Source: CBDAPE01 sp965198325 (GTDB lineage Bacteria > Pseudomonadota > Alphaproteobacteria > UBA828 > JAPUJA01). Taken from it: a stretch of DNA of 64,000 nucleotides. Below are positions 1 through 8,658 of the stretch, one piece after another (the stretch's first letter is position 1; the number at the start of each line of letters is the position of its first letter). The notes below the pieces were generated by a model, which had not been told where the DNA came from, did no database searches, and worked only from the letters and a program-made list of their open reading frames with translations. The position numbers and the translations under genes are program-made. The stretch spans positions 310,001 to 374,000 of the forward strand of contig CBDAPE010000019.1 of assembly GCA_965198325.1 (NCBI GenBank), given 5' to 3'.

Positions 1-276
1 TGTCGCCCGCTCTGTCTCCAGAAACCTGTAAATATCGGTTCCGGTCAGCGCGACGATCAGAGGCCGGGTCTCGAACTGATCGCGATACTGCCGGGTGGCG
101 TTTGCGCTACGCCAGGCGTGGAGCGCGATGAGCAAATCGGGCGCGTCGATCTCAAGTTCCGTGAGAACCCGGACCCGATGACCGAGTTCCTCGAGTCGAA
201 GCGACCATCGCTCCGCGGTAACCCGGTTGCCCGCTCTTGACGTTGCCGGGGCGGGCGTGATGAGGTCGATTTTCAT
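1..276 (-). CDS. senB: selenosugar synthase SenB, N-terminal part (cut by window edge)
   Basis: The reverse strand is open from an ATG at 276 down to base 1 (92 codons, no stop), so the gene continues to the left of the window. The product begins MKIDLITPAP and contains GNRVTAERW, LLIALHAWRSA and PLIVALTGTDIYR. These stretches match the N-terminal half of the glycosyltransferase-like family that includes SenB, which joins selenophosphate to a UDP-sugar to make a selenosugar. The divergent neighbour is an EgtB/SenA-like gene, which strengthens the call, because senA and senB occur together in selenoneine clusters. The third partner, a SelD-like senC, is not in the window and would be expected further left. 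The start codon overlaps the senA start on the other strand. A general glycosyltransferase remains possible. Confidence 0.82.
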   Translation of the reverse strand, partial: MKIDLITPAPATSRAGNRVTAERWSLRLEELGHRVRVLTELEIDAPDLLIALHAWRSANATRQYRDQFETRPLIVALTGTDIYRFLETERAT

Positions 277-1621
277 GATGCGAACAGATCAGACCCTTGC
301 CCCCGGGGTTCCGCCGACGCCTTGCGTCTCCGCCGGCTACTTGTTAGCCATCCTCGACGACACGCACAGACGCACCATCGATCTCGTCGTCAGCCTCGAC
401 GACGAGCAGCTTATGGGCCCAAAGCTGCTGATCGTCAATCCGCCCCTCTGGGAGATTGGCCACGTCGCCTGGTTTAACGAGACCTTCGTCCTGCGGGGTT
501 ACGACGGCGCATCGCCCTGCATCGCAAACGCCGACGCACTCTACGATTCGATGAAAATTGATCACGATTCGCGCTGGACTCTGCCGTTGCCGCCCCAAAA
601 GCGCACCATCGGCTATCTGGTAGAGGTTCGCGCAGCATTGCGACGGCGCCTCGAAGGCCGCACTCCAAACGAAGCCGACAGCTATCTCCATCAGCTCACG
701 ACCTTTCACGCCGACATGCACAACGAGGCGATGACATACACGCGGCAAACTCTGGGCTACGCCCCGACCCGGAGTGTCGCGGCAGCAGCGCGCGCGGTCG
801 CGCCGGCTGGTCCCTGGCCCGGCGATATAGCGGTCCCGGGATGTCGTCACAGGCTGGGCGCCGAATCCGGCGAGCGGTTTGTATTCGACAATGAGAAATG
901 GGCTCACGAGGTGGCGGTAGGGCCGTTTCGCATCTCCCGCGCAGCCGCCTCCAACGGGGATTTCGTGGGATTTGTCGACGCGGGCGGCTATTCGTCCCGA
1001 GAGTATTGGTCCGATGCTGGGTGGCAGTGGCGGGAAAACGAAAAGGCGGCCCATCCCGCCTACTGGTTACCAAATCCTGACGGCTGGCAGCTTCGCCGAT
1101 TCGACCAAACTTTCGTCTTGCCGGTCGACGAGCCGATCATTCACGTCAACTGGTATGAGGCGGAAGCATACTGCCGGTGGGCCGGTCGCCGGCTTCCCAC
1201 GGAGGTCGAATGGGAAGTCGCAGCGAGCCGCGAGCCAGGCCCCACCGGAAAGGATCTTTTGCCCGGTAAACGGCGCTTTCCCTGGGGCGACGATCCGCCC
1301 GACGCCCGGCGCGTGAACCTCGATTATCGCGCGGGCGGTGTGGTCGACGTAGCTGCTCTACCCGAAGGTGACAGCGCGCTCGGCTGCCGCCAGATGATGG
1401 GTAATGTCTGGGAATGGACCGAGAACATCTTTGCACCCTACCCCGGATTCTCGGCGGACGCTTACAGAGAATATTCGGAACCCTGGTTTCCAGACCGGCG
1501 GCGCGTGCTCCGCGGCGGCTGTTGGGCGACCTGCGGACGTATGCTAAGCAACACCCACCGGAACTTTTTTACTCCGGAGCGCCGTGACGTCTTCGCTGGG
1601 TTCCGGACCTGTGCGCTCTGA
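275..1621 (+). CDS. senA: selenoneine synthase SenA (EgtB-like non-heme iron sulfoxide/selenoxide synthase)
   Basis: About 448 residues. The N-terminal DinB-like part carries the iron-binding H-x3-H-x-E motif (HADMHNEA) and an upstream histidine in DDTHRRT. The C-terminal part is a formylglycine-generating-enzyme fold with VNWYEAEAYCRWAGRRLPTE, NVWEWTE and RRDVFAGFRTCAL. SenA joins a selenosugar to hercynine to form the C-Se bond of selenoneine, and EgtB does the analogous sulfur reaction. Pairing with senB favours SenA over EgtB. The frame is open upstream to a TTG at 227, but I chose ATG 275 (or ATG 278) because conserved sequence begins soon after it. With that start the two divergent genes overlap at their start codons, so each promoter must lie inside the other gene or the true starts differ slightly. 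Confidence 0.82.
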   Translation: MMRTDQTLAPGVPPTPCVSAGYLLAILDDTHRRTIDLVVSLDDEQLMGPKLLIVNPPLWEIGHVAWFNETFVLRGYDGASPCIANADALYDSMKIDHDSRWTLPLPPQKRTIGYLVEVRAALRRRLEGRTPNEADSYLHQLTTFHADMHNEAMTYTRQTLGYAPTRSVAAAARAVAPAGPWPGDIAVPGCRHRLGAESGERFVFDNEKWAHEVAVGPFRISRAAASNGDFVGFVDAGGYSSREYWSDAGWQWRENEKAAHPAYWLPNPDGWQLRRFDQTFVLPVDEPIIHVNWYEAEAYCRWAGRRLPTEVEWEVAASREPGPTGKDLLPGKRRFPWGDDPPDARRVNLDYRAGGVVDVAALPEGDSALGCRQMMGNVWEWTENIFAPYPGFSADAYREYSEPWFPDRRRVLRGGCWATCGRMLSNTHRNFFTPERRDVFAGFRTCAL

Positions 1622-1640
1622 CAACGAAGGACGCCAGTCG

Positions 1641-2039
1641 ATGAGCGATCAGACCGATACGCCGCCTGCCGGCGAGCCCGCTTTGCGTACCTTGGCCATG
1701 CCGAGCGATGCCAATTTCAACGGCGACGTATTTGGCGGGTGGGTGCTCTCTCAGATGGATTTGGCCGGCGGGGTTCCCGCCTCGCATCGCGCTCAGGGCC
1801 GGATCGTAACGGTGGCCGTCGAGGCCATGCGCTTCCACCAACCCATTGCCATCGGCGATTTGGTCAGCTTCTATGCTGCGATCACTAAAGTCGGAACTAC
1901 GTCGATCACCGTGCATATCGAGACCTGGGCCGCGCGCAAAAAAACCGGCGAAACGGTGAAGGTGACCGAAGGCACTTTTATCTTCGTCGCGATTGACGAA
2001 ATCGGCCGGCCCCGCCCAGTCCCGCAGGCCGATGGCTGA
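1641..2039 (+). CDS. acyl-CoA thioesterase, YciA/BFIT-type hotdog fold
   Basis: This 132-residue hotdog-fold protein has the family signature ANFNGDVFGGWVLSQMD near the N terminus, followed by VTVAVEAMRFHQPI and GDLVSFYA. Enzymes of this family hydrolyse acyl-CoA thioesters in the cytoplasm, and the aspartate in GDVFGG is the usual catalytic residue. The ATG at 1641 follows the senA stop by 19 bases and fits the family start; the upstream in-frame ATG at 1584 lies inside senA. Co-orientation with senA and the downstream M20 peptidase suggests one transcript, but there is no known link between this thioesterase and selenoneine. Confidence 0.85.
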   Translation: MSDQTDTPPAGEPALRTLAMPSDANFNGDVFGGWVLSQMDLAGGVPASHRAQGRIVTVAVEAMRFHQPIAIGDLVSFYAAITKVGTTSITVHIETWAARKKTGETVKVTEGTFIFVAIDEIGRPRPVPQADG

Positions 2040-2062
2040 TTGCCCGGCGTGACCCATCCATC

Positions 2063-3214
2063 ATGATCAGCCTCGATATCTTTCGGCGTCTCGTCGGCTT
2101 CGATACCACCAGCCGGAACTCCAACCTGCGGCTCATACATTACGTCCAGGACTATCTCGGCGAATTCGGCATCGAGGTTCATCTCGTTCACGACGAAACC
2201 GGCGCGAAGGCAAATCTCTACGCCACCATTGGTCCTGCAGACCGGCCCGGCATCGCTCTATCGGGTCACACGGATGTGGTCCCGGTCGATGGTCAAGCTT
2301 GGAACACCGATCCCTTTTCTCTCGTTGAAGCCGACAGCAAGCTCTATGGACGGGGCAGTTGCGACATGAAGGGATTTATCGCGGTCGCTCTTGCATTTGT
2401 GCCCGAATTTCTAGCTCGGCCGCTCCAGACACCCATCCACCTGTCGTTGTCCTATGACGAAGAGGTCGGTTGTATCGGCGTACGCCGTCTCATCGCGGAC
2501 CTCGAAAGGATGCCGGTTCGCCCCGCTGCCTGCATCGTCGGAGAGCCCACGGGCATGACCGTCGTCCGCGGCCACAAGGGCAAGTTCGCCATGCGCTGCC
2601 ACGTCCAGGGTCTCGCCTGCCATTCGAGTCTCGTTCATCATGGTGTCAATGCCGTGGAAGCGGCGGCGCAGGCCATCACGCACCTCAAGGGCATCGCCCG
2701 CCGCATGAGCGACGAAGGACCGTTCGACGAGGCCTTCGATCCACCTCACAGCACCGTCCAGACCGGCCGGATCGAGGGCGGAGTCTCGGTCAATATCGTG
2801 CCCAAGGATTGCCGCTTCGAAATCGAACTCCGCCATCTACCGGACGACGATCCCGATTGCGTCATCAGTGAGCTCCAGGCATTCGTCGATGAGACGATCG
2901 TACCGGACATGCGTAAACGCGCGCCGGACGCGGGATTTACGTGGGAGGCACTGTCCCGCTACCCAGGTCTTGCGATGGAGGAAGACGCCGAGATCGTGCG
3001 TCTTGCAAAGGCGCTCGCGGGTGTCAATGACACGGGCAAGGTCAGCTTCGGCAGCGAAGCGGGCCTGTTCCAGGTCGCAGGAATCCCTGCGGTCCTGTGC
3101 GGCCCCGGATCCATCGCCCAGGCCCACAAGCACAACGAGTATGTCACCGTGGAACAGATGGATCGCTGCGAGGTCTTTATGAGCCGGCTGGTCGAGCAGG
3201 TGCGCCAGAACTGA
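2063..3214 (+). CDS. argE: acetylornithine deacetylase-like M20 peptidase
   Basis: This is a 383-residue M20 metallopeptidase. The metal-binding and catalytic pattern is present: SGHTDVVPVDG, GRGSCDMKGF, YDEEVGCIG, an EPTGM segment and a C-terminal HKHNEYV. A dimerisation domain lies in the middle, roughly residues 175-290. Length and motifs fit ArgE, which removes the acetyl group from N-acetylornithine in arginine synthesis. M20 enzymes of similar sequence also act on other N-acyl amino acids, and no other arginine genes are nearby, so substrate assignment is tentative. The gene follows the thioesterase by 23 bases in the same direction. Confidence 0.8.
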   Translation: MISLDIFRRLVGFDTTSRNSNLRLIHYVQDYLGEFGIEVHLVHDETGAKANLYATIGPADRPGIALSGHTDVVPVDGQAWNTDPFSLVEADSKLYGRGSCDMKGFIAVALAFVPEFLARPLQTPIHLSLSYDEEVGCIGVRRLIADLERMPVRPAACIVGEPTGMTVVRGHKGKFAMRCHVQGLACHSSLVHHGVNAVEAAAQAITHLKGIARRMSDEGPFDEAFDPPHSTVQTGRIEGGVSVNIVPKDCRFEIELRHLPDDDPDCVISELQAFVDETIVPDMRKRAPDAGFTWEALSRYPGLAMEEDAEIVRLAKALAGVNDTGKVSFGSEAGLFQVAGIPAVLCGPGSIAQAHKHNEYVTVEQMDRCEVFMSRLVEQVRQN

Positions 3215-3242
3215 GTACAGCCGATAATTGATCAGTTTTTTC

Positions 3243-3296
3243 TATTCTAAATCCAGAATAATTATATTTAACAAATACAAAGAATTTGCCTATTCT
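3243..3296. promoter_or_regulatory. paired inverted repeats upstream of the hpaB-like gene
   Basis: The AT-rich gap before the monooxygenase gene holds TATTCT-N6-AGAATA (3243-3260) and, 20 bases on, AGAAT-N6-ATTCT (3281-3296 region). Both pairs use the same half-site with six bases between arms but opposite arm order. Two such sites just ahead of a catabolic gene suggest an operator for a dimeric regulator. No regulator gene is adjacent, so the binding protein is unknown. Confidence 0.4.
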
Positions 3297-3379
3297 CCGG
3301 GCTCGGAACTTGGTGGCCACGGCGGGCTGCGCTGGATCCGAATGGGCACCAACGACCAGTAAATCAGCGGGGAAAAGTC

Positions 3380-4837
3380 ATGCTGAGAACCGGCCAAGAC
3401 TATCGTGAGTCCATTCGCGACGGGCGCGCGATTTTCATGAACGGTGAAAAGATCGACGACGCGACGAGCCATCCGGCCTTCAAGCCGCTGGTCGATGTTC
3501 GGGCGAGGATCTACGACATGGCTCATGAAGTCGACTACCACGACGTCATGTCCTATTCCGACCCTGAATCCAACGAACGCAACAATATCGGCTACCGGTT
3601 GCCCAAAAGCCAGAACGACTGGGCCGACAAGCGCGCGGCGATCGACGCGGTGATGAACGACATCGGCGGCGTGGTAATTCGGGTAGGTGACGAGACGATT
3701 GGCGAGATGTGGTCGTTGTGGGACGGCGCCGACGTGCTGAACGAAATCGACCCGCAATTCAGCAAGAATATCGAAAATCACATCTTCAAAGCGTTGCAGT
3801 CGGACACGTTCCACGTCTCGGCCAATACCGATCCGAAGGGTGATCGCTCCAAGCTTCCCCAGGACCAGGATCCCGACATGCTGCTCCACGTGGTCAATGA
3901 GACCGACGCCGGGCTCGTCGTGCGCGGCGCGAAATACGAGACCGCGGCGGCGTATTCAAATCAAGCCTTCATTAAGCCGACGATTACAAACTGGGGCAAC
4001 GATGCGCTGTCGGACTATGCGGTCGGCTTCGTTTGCGACATGAATGTGCCGGGAATGAAGCATATCTGCCGGACCGGTTTCGCCGGCCGCGCGCCAGCGG
4101 AGGATTATCCGCTCGCCAACAAGTTCGACGAAATCGACACGCTGATCATTTTCGACGACGTGCTCGTGCCTTGGGATAACGTGCTGTTCTATCGGCACAC
4201 ACGCGCGGCGGCCTTCATCCGCAGTACCCTTCACCGTTATTCGGCTTACGCGTTCATGATGCGCTTCCTTTATTTCGCCGACATGATGATCGGCGCGGCT
4301 CTGTTCAATGTCCGCCAGACCGGCCTCGACAAGCAGCAGGCGGTGCGTGAGAAGCTGGCCGCGCTGGCGTGCTACCGGGAGACCATCAACGCCCATCTCA
4401 CGGCCTCGATTGCTCTCGCCGAAAAGAGCCCTTCCGGTCTGCTGATGCCCAACCAGTCTCTGCTGTATACCGGCCGTGTCCATGCCTGCACCAAGCTTCC
4501 TGAGATGATGCACCTCGCGCGTGAGCTGTGCGGTGGGCAGATCTGCGTTACGCCCGATAAGGCGGCCTTCGATCACCCGGACAGCGGCCCGTGGCTGAAC
4601 AAGTTTTACAGCGTCAATGAAAATTGGGTCGCCGACGACCGGCGCAAGCTGTTGGCCTTCGCCCGTGACCTCCTGAATTCGGATTATGCGGGCCACCGTT
4701 TGACCTTCGCCCTGTTTGCCCAGTCGCCGCCTTTCGCCCACCTCAACGCGGCTTATGTGAACTTCGATTTCGACGGCCCGCTCGATTTTGTCCGCCGCGC
4801 GGCGGACTTGTCCGATCAGGTGACGGGCGCTAATTAG
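3380..4837 (+). CDS. 4-hydroxyphenylacetate 3-monooxygenase-like FADH2-dependent oxygenase (HpaB family)
   Basis: This 485-residue protein has the HpaB family layout. The N terminus is LRTGQDYRESIRDGR, followed by a central FAD-binding region with HVVNETDAGLVVRGAK and the segment FDDVLVPWDNVLFY. The helical C-terminal domain contains LPEMMHLARELCGGQ. Such enzymes hydroxylate phenols ortho to an existing hydroxyl, using FADH2 from a separate reductase. No HpaC-type flavin reductase is seen in the window. RidA and DUF1028 genes follow in the same direction, suggesting a small catabolic operon, but the substrate cannot be told. The ATG at 3380 has a purine-rich GGGGAAAAG site just upstream. Confidence 0.85.
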   Translation: MLRTGQDYRESIRDGRAIFMNGEKIDDATSHPAFKPLVDVRARIYDMAHEVDYHDVMSYSDPESNERNNIGYRLPKSQNDWADKRAAIDAVMNDIGGVVIRVGDETIGEMWSLWDGADVLNEIDPQFSKNIENHIFKALQSDTFHVSANTDPKGDRSKLPQDQDPDMLLHVVNETDAGLVVRGAKYETAAAYSNQAFIKPTITNWGNDALSDYAVGFVCDMNVPGMKHICRTGFAGRAPAEDYPLANKFDEIDTLIIFDDVLVPWDNVLFYRHTRAAAFIRSTLHRYSAYAFMMRFLYFADMMIGAALFNVRQTGLDKQQAVREKLAALACYRETINAHLTASIALAEKSPSGLLMPNQSLLYTGRVHACTKLPEMMHLARELCGGQICVTPDKAAFDHPDSGPWLNKFYSVNENWVADDRRKLLAFARDLLNSDYAGHRLTFALFAQSPPFAHLNAAYVNFDFDGPLDFVRRAADLSDQVTGAN

Positions 4838-4867
4838 GGGCACAACCCACGCAAAGGGAGGATACCG

Positions 4868-5290
4868 GTGACTCACACCCGCTTGCGGAAGTTCAACACC
4901 CGCGACACTTATCCCGGCAGCCGCATGGATAACGATTTTTGCCAGGTCGTGCGTGCCGGCAATATCATCTTCCTGCGCGGCCAGGTGGGTCAGGACCTCG
5001 AGACCGCCGAGCCGGTCGGCCTCGGCGACCCGGCAGCCCAGGCCGAGCAGGCCATGCAGAACGTGAATACGCTTCTGGACGAATCCGGATCGAGCCTCGA
5101 TCACATTTGCAAGATCGTCGTCTACATAACGGACCGGGCCTACCGCGAAGAGGTCTATCAGGTGATCGGCAAGTGGCTGAAGGGTGTCTATCCGGTTTCG
5201 ACCGGGTTGATCATCGATGCCCTCGCCCGGCCCGAATGGGTGATGGAGATCGACGTCACTGCGGTCATCCCGGACGAGGATGCGACATGA
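4868..5290 (+). CDS. RidA/YjgF family protein lacking the usual catalytic Arg
   Basis: This 140-residue RidA-superfamily protein starts at a GTG preceded by AAAGGGAGG. The fold is recognisable from NDFCQVVRAGNIIFLRGQVG, DHICKIVVYITD and VMEIDVTAVIP. Archetypal RidA deaminates reactive enamines and imines with an arginine in a P-x-R-S/T motif. Here the matching position reads YPVSTG, so that arginine is absent. The protein may therefore belong to a subgroup without imine deaminase activity, as is known for several YjgF clades. It lies 30 bases after the hpaB-like gene and overlaps the next start by four bases, so translational coupling in one operon is likely. Confidence 0.85.
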   Translation: MTHTRLRKFNTRDTYPGSRMDNDFCQVVRAGNIIFLRGQVGQDLETAEPVGLGDPAAQAEQAMQNVNTLLDESGSSLDHICKIVVYITDRAYREEVYQVIGKWLKGVYPVSTGLIIDALARPEWVMEIDVTAVIPDEDAT

Positions 5291-5964
5291 CCTTTGCGCT
5301 CGCGGGCCTGTGCCGTCGCACCGGCCAGATGGGGGCGGCGATCACCACCTCGAGCCCCGCGGTGGGCAGTCGTTGCCCTTGGGCGCGTGCGCAGGTCGGC
5401 GTCGTTCTTTCGCAGAACATCACAGATCCGAGGCTCGGCCCTCAGGGCCTCGATCTCATGGCCGGCGGGATGGATGCCGCCGCGGCGCTCCATGCGCTGG
5501 TAGCCGTCGCGCCCCATGTCGACCATCGGCAACTCGCCCTGCTCGACGCCGAGGGCCGCTCGGCGACCTATTCTGGCAAGGAAACGCTGGGGACGAACGC
5601 AGCCCAGACGGGCGCGGCCTGCGTCGCAGCGGGCAATATTCTGTCCACCCCCGAGGTTCCCCGGGTGATGGTTAAATCCTTTGAAGCGAATGGCAAACTA
5701 GGCTTGCCCGCCCGCCTGTTGAGCGCCTTGGGGGCGGGGCTGGCCGCCGGGGGAGAAATGGGCCCCGTCAAATCAGCGGCGCTCCTGATCGTCTCCGATC
5801 AAGACTGGCCCTATGTCGATCTCAGGGTCGACTGGCAGAACGACGATCCGGTCGCCGAGCTCCACCGCCTGTGGGAGATTTACGAGCCACAGGTCGACGC
5901 CTATGTCACCCGGGCGCTCGATCCGTCTTCCGCCCCGAGCTACGGGGTCCTCGGCGACGAATAA
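5287..5964 (+). CDS. DUF1028 family protein
   Basis: The 225-residue product has the DUF1028 pattern: an N-terminal MTFALAGLCRRTGQMG, GAAITTSSPAVGSRC, VGVVLSQNITDPRLG, and a C-terminal WPYVDLRVDWQNDDPVAEL. Members resemble Ntn-hydrolase-like folds, but no activity has been established for them. The ATGA overlap with the RidA gene at 5287-5290 makes coupled translation likely. DUF1028 genes are often found next to RidA-family genes in catabolic operons, so it probably serves the same pathway as the upstream monooxygenase. Function is unknown. Confidence 0.8.
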   Translation: MTFALAGLCRRTGQMGAAITTSSPAVGSRCPWARAQVGVVLSQNITDPRLGPQGLDLMAGGMDAAAALHALVAVAPHVDHRQLALLDAEGRSATYSGKETLGTNAAQTGAACVAAGNILSTPEVPRVMVKSFEANGKLGLPARLLSALGAGLAAGGEMGPVKSAALLIVSDQDWPYVDLRVDWQNDDPVAELHRLWEIYEPQVDAYVTRALDPSSAPSYGVLGDE

Positions 5965-5979
5965 ACGACCTGCAACGCC

Positions 5980-7110
5980 TCAGCGCTCAAGTGCGTCGAG
6001 GATGAGCGAGTGGAAGTGGTGCACGCCATGCTCGCTGATGTCGCTCCGCTCAGCGTCGACGATCAGACGGCCGGGCTGGTAGCCCCGCGTCCGCAGACCC
6101 CGCTGCACGCTCTCGCAGATACCGATGTCCTCGGGCTGGAGCACGTCGTCGACATATTTGATTGCATCCCACTGCTGAGCATCCGGTTCCGGTCTTTCGA
6201 AATAGAAGTCTTAGGTCTCGAAGGTCCGGCCCGGTCCGTCGGGCAAGATATGCAGCACCATCATGTTGCCGCTGCCGGGGAAACGCAGGAAGCAGACGTT
6301 GGGCCATAGCCACCAGACTGCGTGATCCTGCACGGTCGCACCGCTCACGTCGTAGGCCGGGTTATCCTGGATGAATACGCCGGCATGATGGCTCGACCAG
6401 ATGCCGTAGGTCCGAACGTGATAGCTCGTCATGTCGACCAGGTCGACGAAGGCGGGGTGGGCCACCGGGCAGTGGTAGCATTCGAGAAAGTTGTCGACGA
6501 TGATCTTCCAGTTCGCCTCCATCGTATAGGTGATCCGGTGAGCATGGGTCAACGTGGCCAGATCGGGCGCAAAACTCTCGATATCGGCCAGTAGATCGGG
6601 CGCCTGCGCTCCGAGAGGCGGCGCGTCGGGATCGAGATTGACGAAGACGAACTCGGCGAAGGTCTCGACGCGGACCGTGCGCAGACAGAATTCACCCGCA
6701 TCGAAGTCGCTCACCTTTTCGCTGCCCCGGGCGCTCCGCAAGCTGCCATCCAGCCGGTAGGCCCAGGCGTGATAGGGGCAGGTGATCGTCTTGGTCGCCA
6801 CCGTGCCCTGCCCCTTGAGCAGCTCGTGCCCGCGGTGGGAGCAGACATTGTAGAAGGCACGAAGCTCGCCGACGGCGTCGCGCAGAACGACAATTGGCTG
6901 ATCGAAGATTTCGAATGCGATGTAGCTCCCGGGGTTCGGCAGATCGCTCGTGTGGCAGGCCCAGCGCCAGCTCTTAAAGAATATCTTTTCGCGCTCCGCC
7001 TCGTAGACCGAGGGGTCCGTATAGCACTCTGCGTTTAATGCGTAGGTCCGCTCGGGATCATCGGAGACTCGCCCCCTGAGATCACGTCCAATTGCTGTCA
7101 CCTTGGCCAT
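5980..7110 (-). pseudogene. Rieske oxygenase alpha subunit with an in-frame TAA
   Basis: Reading from ATG 7110, residues 1-299 form a Rieske oxygenase. The [2Fe-2S] ligands are CSHRG and CPYHAW, and the mononuclear iron site is ECYHCPVAH. The residue three before the first His is Glu, as in quaternary-amine oxygenases. A TAA at 6211-6213 ends the frame after GRTFET. The same frame continues without other stops as DFYFERPEPD and DDVLQPEDIGICE to a TGA at 5980-5982, matching the normal family C terminus. One substitution would restore a 376-residue protein. The gene is therefore a nonsense pseudogene, or the base is miscalled. The truncated protein would lack the last 76 residues. It converges on the DUF1028 gene. 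Confidence 0.8.
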
Positions 7111-7199
7111 GCTGCACCCTCTCGATAGCGCGTGCGACGCAGAGGATTTTACCTGATGACGAGACTTTGGATAGCCTCCCGCCGGGGTGCCTTCAGGCA

Positions 7200-7964
7200 C
7201 TAGCCGAGCACCGCCTCCAGATGGCTCCGGCTCGCGTGATCGGTCATGTCGAGGTGATGCGGGGTGACCGAGATCATCCCCGCATGGACCACCGCCAGGT
7301 CCGTGTCAGGATCGTAGACATTGTCTTCGTGCTTCAGGCTGAGCCAGTAATAGGGGAAACCCCGGGCATCTACCCGGTCGGTAACCTTGATCGAACTGCT
7401 GCTTCGCTGGCCCTGCCGGGTCACCCGAACGCCCTTGACCTGGTCGGGCTCGACGGCGGGGAAATTGATGTTGATGAACACCCCTGCAGGCCAGCCGGCG
7501 GCCACGAGCTTGCTCAACAGATCGGCGCCGTGACGCTCCGCGGTCTGCCACTTCACGTCGTCGCGATGGACGAAATACTGGCTCATGCAGAGCGAGGGGA
7601 TGCCCAGCAAGGTGCCCTCCATGGCTCCTGCGAGGGTACCCGAATAGGTCACATCCTCCGCCAGGTTCGCCCCCCGGTTGACGCCGGAGAGCACCAGTGT
7701 TGGTGGCGCCTCGGCCATGATTTGGCTGAGCGCCATCACGACGCAGTCGGTCGGCGTGCCCTTGATCGCAAATCTTCTGTCGTCGAGCTGGCGGATCCGG
7801 ATTGGATCGGCGAGAGAAAGCGAATGGCCGGTTCCCGATTGCTCGTACTCGGGCGCGACCGTCCAGACGTCGTCGCTCAGCGTCCGTGCGAAGCGCTCCA
7901 TCATTTCAATTCCCTGGGTGTGAATGCCATCGTCGTTGACGATCAAGATTCGATGCTCGCTCAC
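7200..7964 (-). CDS. surE: 5'/3'-nucleotidase SurE
   Basis: This 254-residue protein matches SurE throughout. It has the metal-binding VNDDGIHTQG near the N terminus, VAPEYEQSGTGHSL, GTPTDCV, and the hallmark SGVNRGANLAEDV followed by YSGTLAGAMEG. SurE is a divalent-metal-dependent phosphatase acting on nucleoside monophosphates. In many proteobacteria it sits with pcm and nlpD, but here neither is adjacent. The gene ends 90 bases from the start of the broken Rieske gene in the same direction, with no sign of functional coupling. Confidence 0.93.
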   Translation of the reverse strand: MSEHRILIVNDDGIHTQGIEMMERFARTLSDDVWTVAPEYEQSGTGHSLSLADPIRIRQLDDRRFAIKGTPTDCVVMALSQIMAEAPPTLVLSGVNRGANLAEDVTYSGTLAGAMEGTLLGIPSLCMSQYFVHRDDVKWQTAERHGADLLSKLVAAGWPAGVFININFPAVEPDQVKGVRVTRQGQRSSSSIKVTDRVDARGFPYYWLSLKHEDNVYDPDTDLAVVHAGMISVTPHHLDMTDHASRSHLEAVLG

Positions 7965-8144
7965 GCCACCCTCGCCTCCTGGTCAAGCTCCGCGCACGCG
8001 TTGCCACTCTAGGCGAGCGCCCGTTACGCCACAATGCTTTCGCGGCGATCGCACGGTCCCGTTGCAGCTCGATCATGGGTCGGTTAAACAGGGCGGGCGC
8101 CGGGTGAGCTGGAATGGTCCGGTGCTGGGGGAGAACTGGACGTC

Positions 8145-8648
8145 GTGTCCTACAGCAAGACCGACATTGAAAACCTGCTTCGGATCTTTCGGGAGTCCGA
8201 TTGGGACGAACTTTACCTTCAGATCGGCGATTTGAAGCTCGACGTCAGCCGGTCCGACGACGAAGGCACCGAAAATCGAGACGTAACCGTATCTCTTGAG
8301 CTGGCCGACGCCACCAGCGCCGACCCGTCCAAACCCGAGCCGGATACGGCATCGGCGCCTGCGGACATGACGGAACCCGTGGCCACACGGCAAAGCGATA
8401 TCGACGGCCACGTCATCAGGGCCCCTAACCTCGGCACCTTCTGGCGCCAGCCGAAGCCGGGCGCGCGGGCCTACGTCGACGTGGGCCAGGAGATCGACGA
8501 GGAAACCACGGTCTGCCTGATCGAGGTGATGAAGCTGTTCACGCCGGTCAAGGCGGCCGCACGCGGCCGGATCGTTGAGGTTCTGGCCGAGAATGGCCAG
8601 ATGGTCGAGGCCGACACGCCGCTCTTCCGGCTCGAAGCCACCGGCTGA
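8145..8648 (+). CDS. biotin carboxyl carrier protein
   Basis: The 167-residue protein ends in a biotinyl domain with the attachment site CLIEVMKLFTPVKA, where the Lys of EVMK carries biotin. The N terminus has the short helical segment DIENLLRIFRESDWDEL typical of AccB-like carriers, then a low-complexity linker rich in Ala, Pro, Asp and Ser. The start is a GTG at 8145. The next gene, ten bases downstream, encodes a carboxyltransferase, so the pair should form part of a biotin-dependent carboxylase. No biotin carboxylase gene lies in the window, so the enzyme must borrow that subunit from elsewhere. It is separate from any acetyl-CoA carboxylase operon. Confidence 0.88.
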   Translation: MSYSKTDIENLLRIFRESDWDELYLQIGDLKLDVSRSDDEGTENRDVTVSLELADATSADPSKPEPDTASAPADMTEPVATRQSDIDGHVIRAPNLGTFWRQPKPGARAYVDVGQEIDEETTVCLIEVMKLFTPVKAAARGRIVEVLAENGQMVEADTPLFRLEATG

Positions 8649-8658
8649 GCGACGGACC

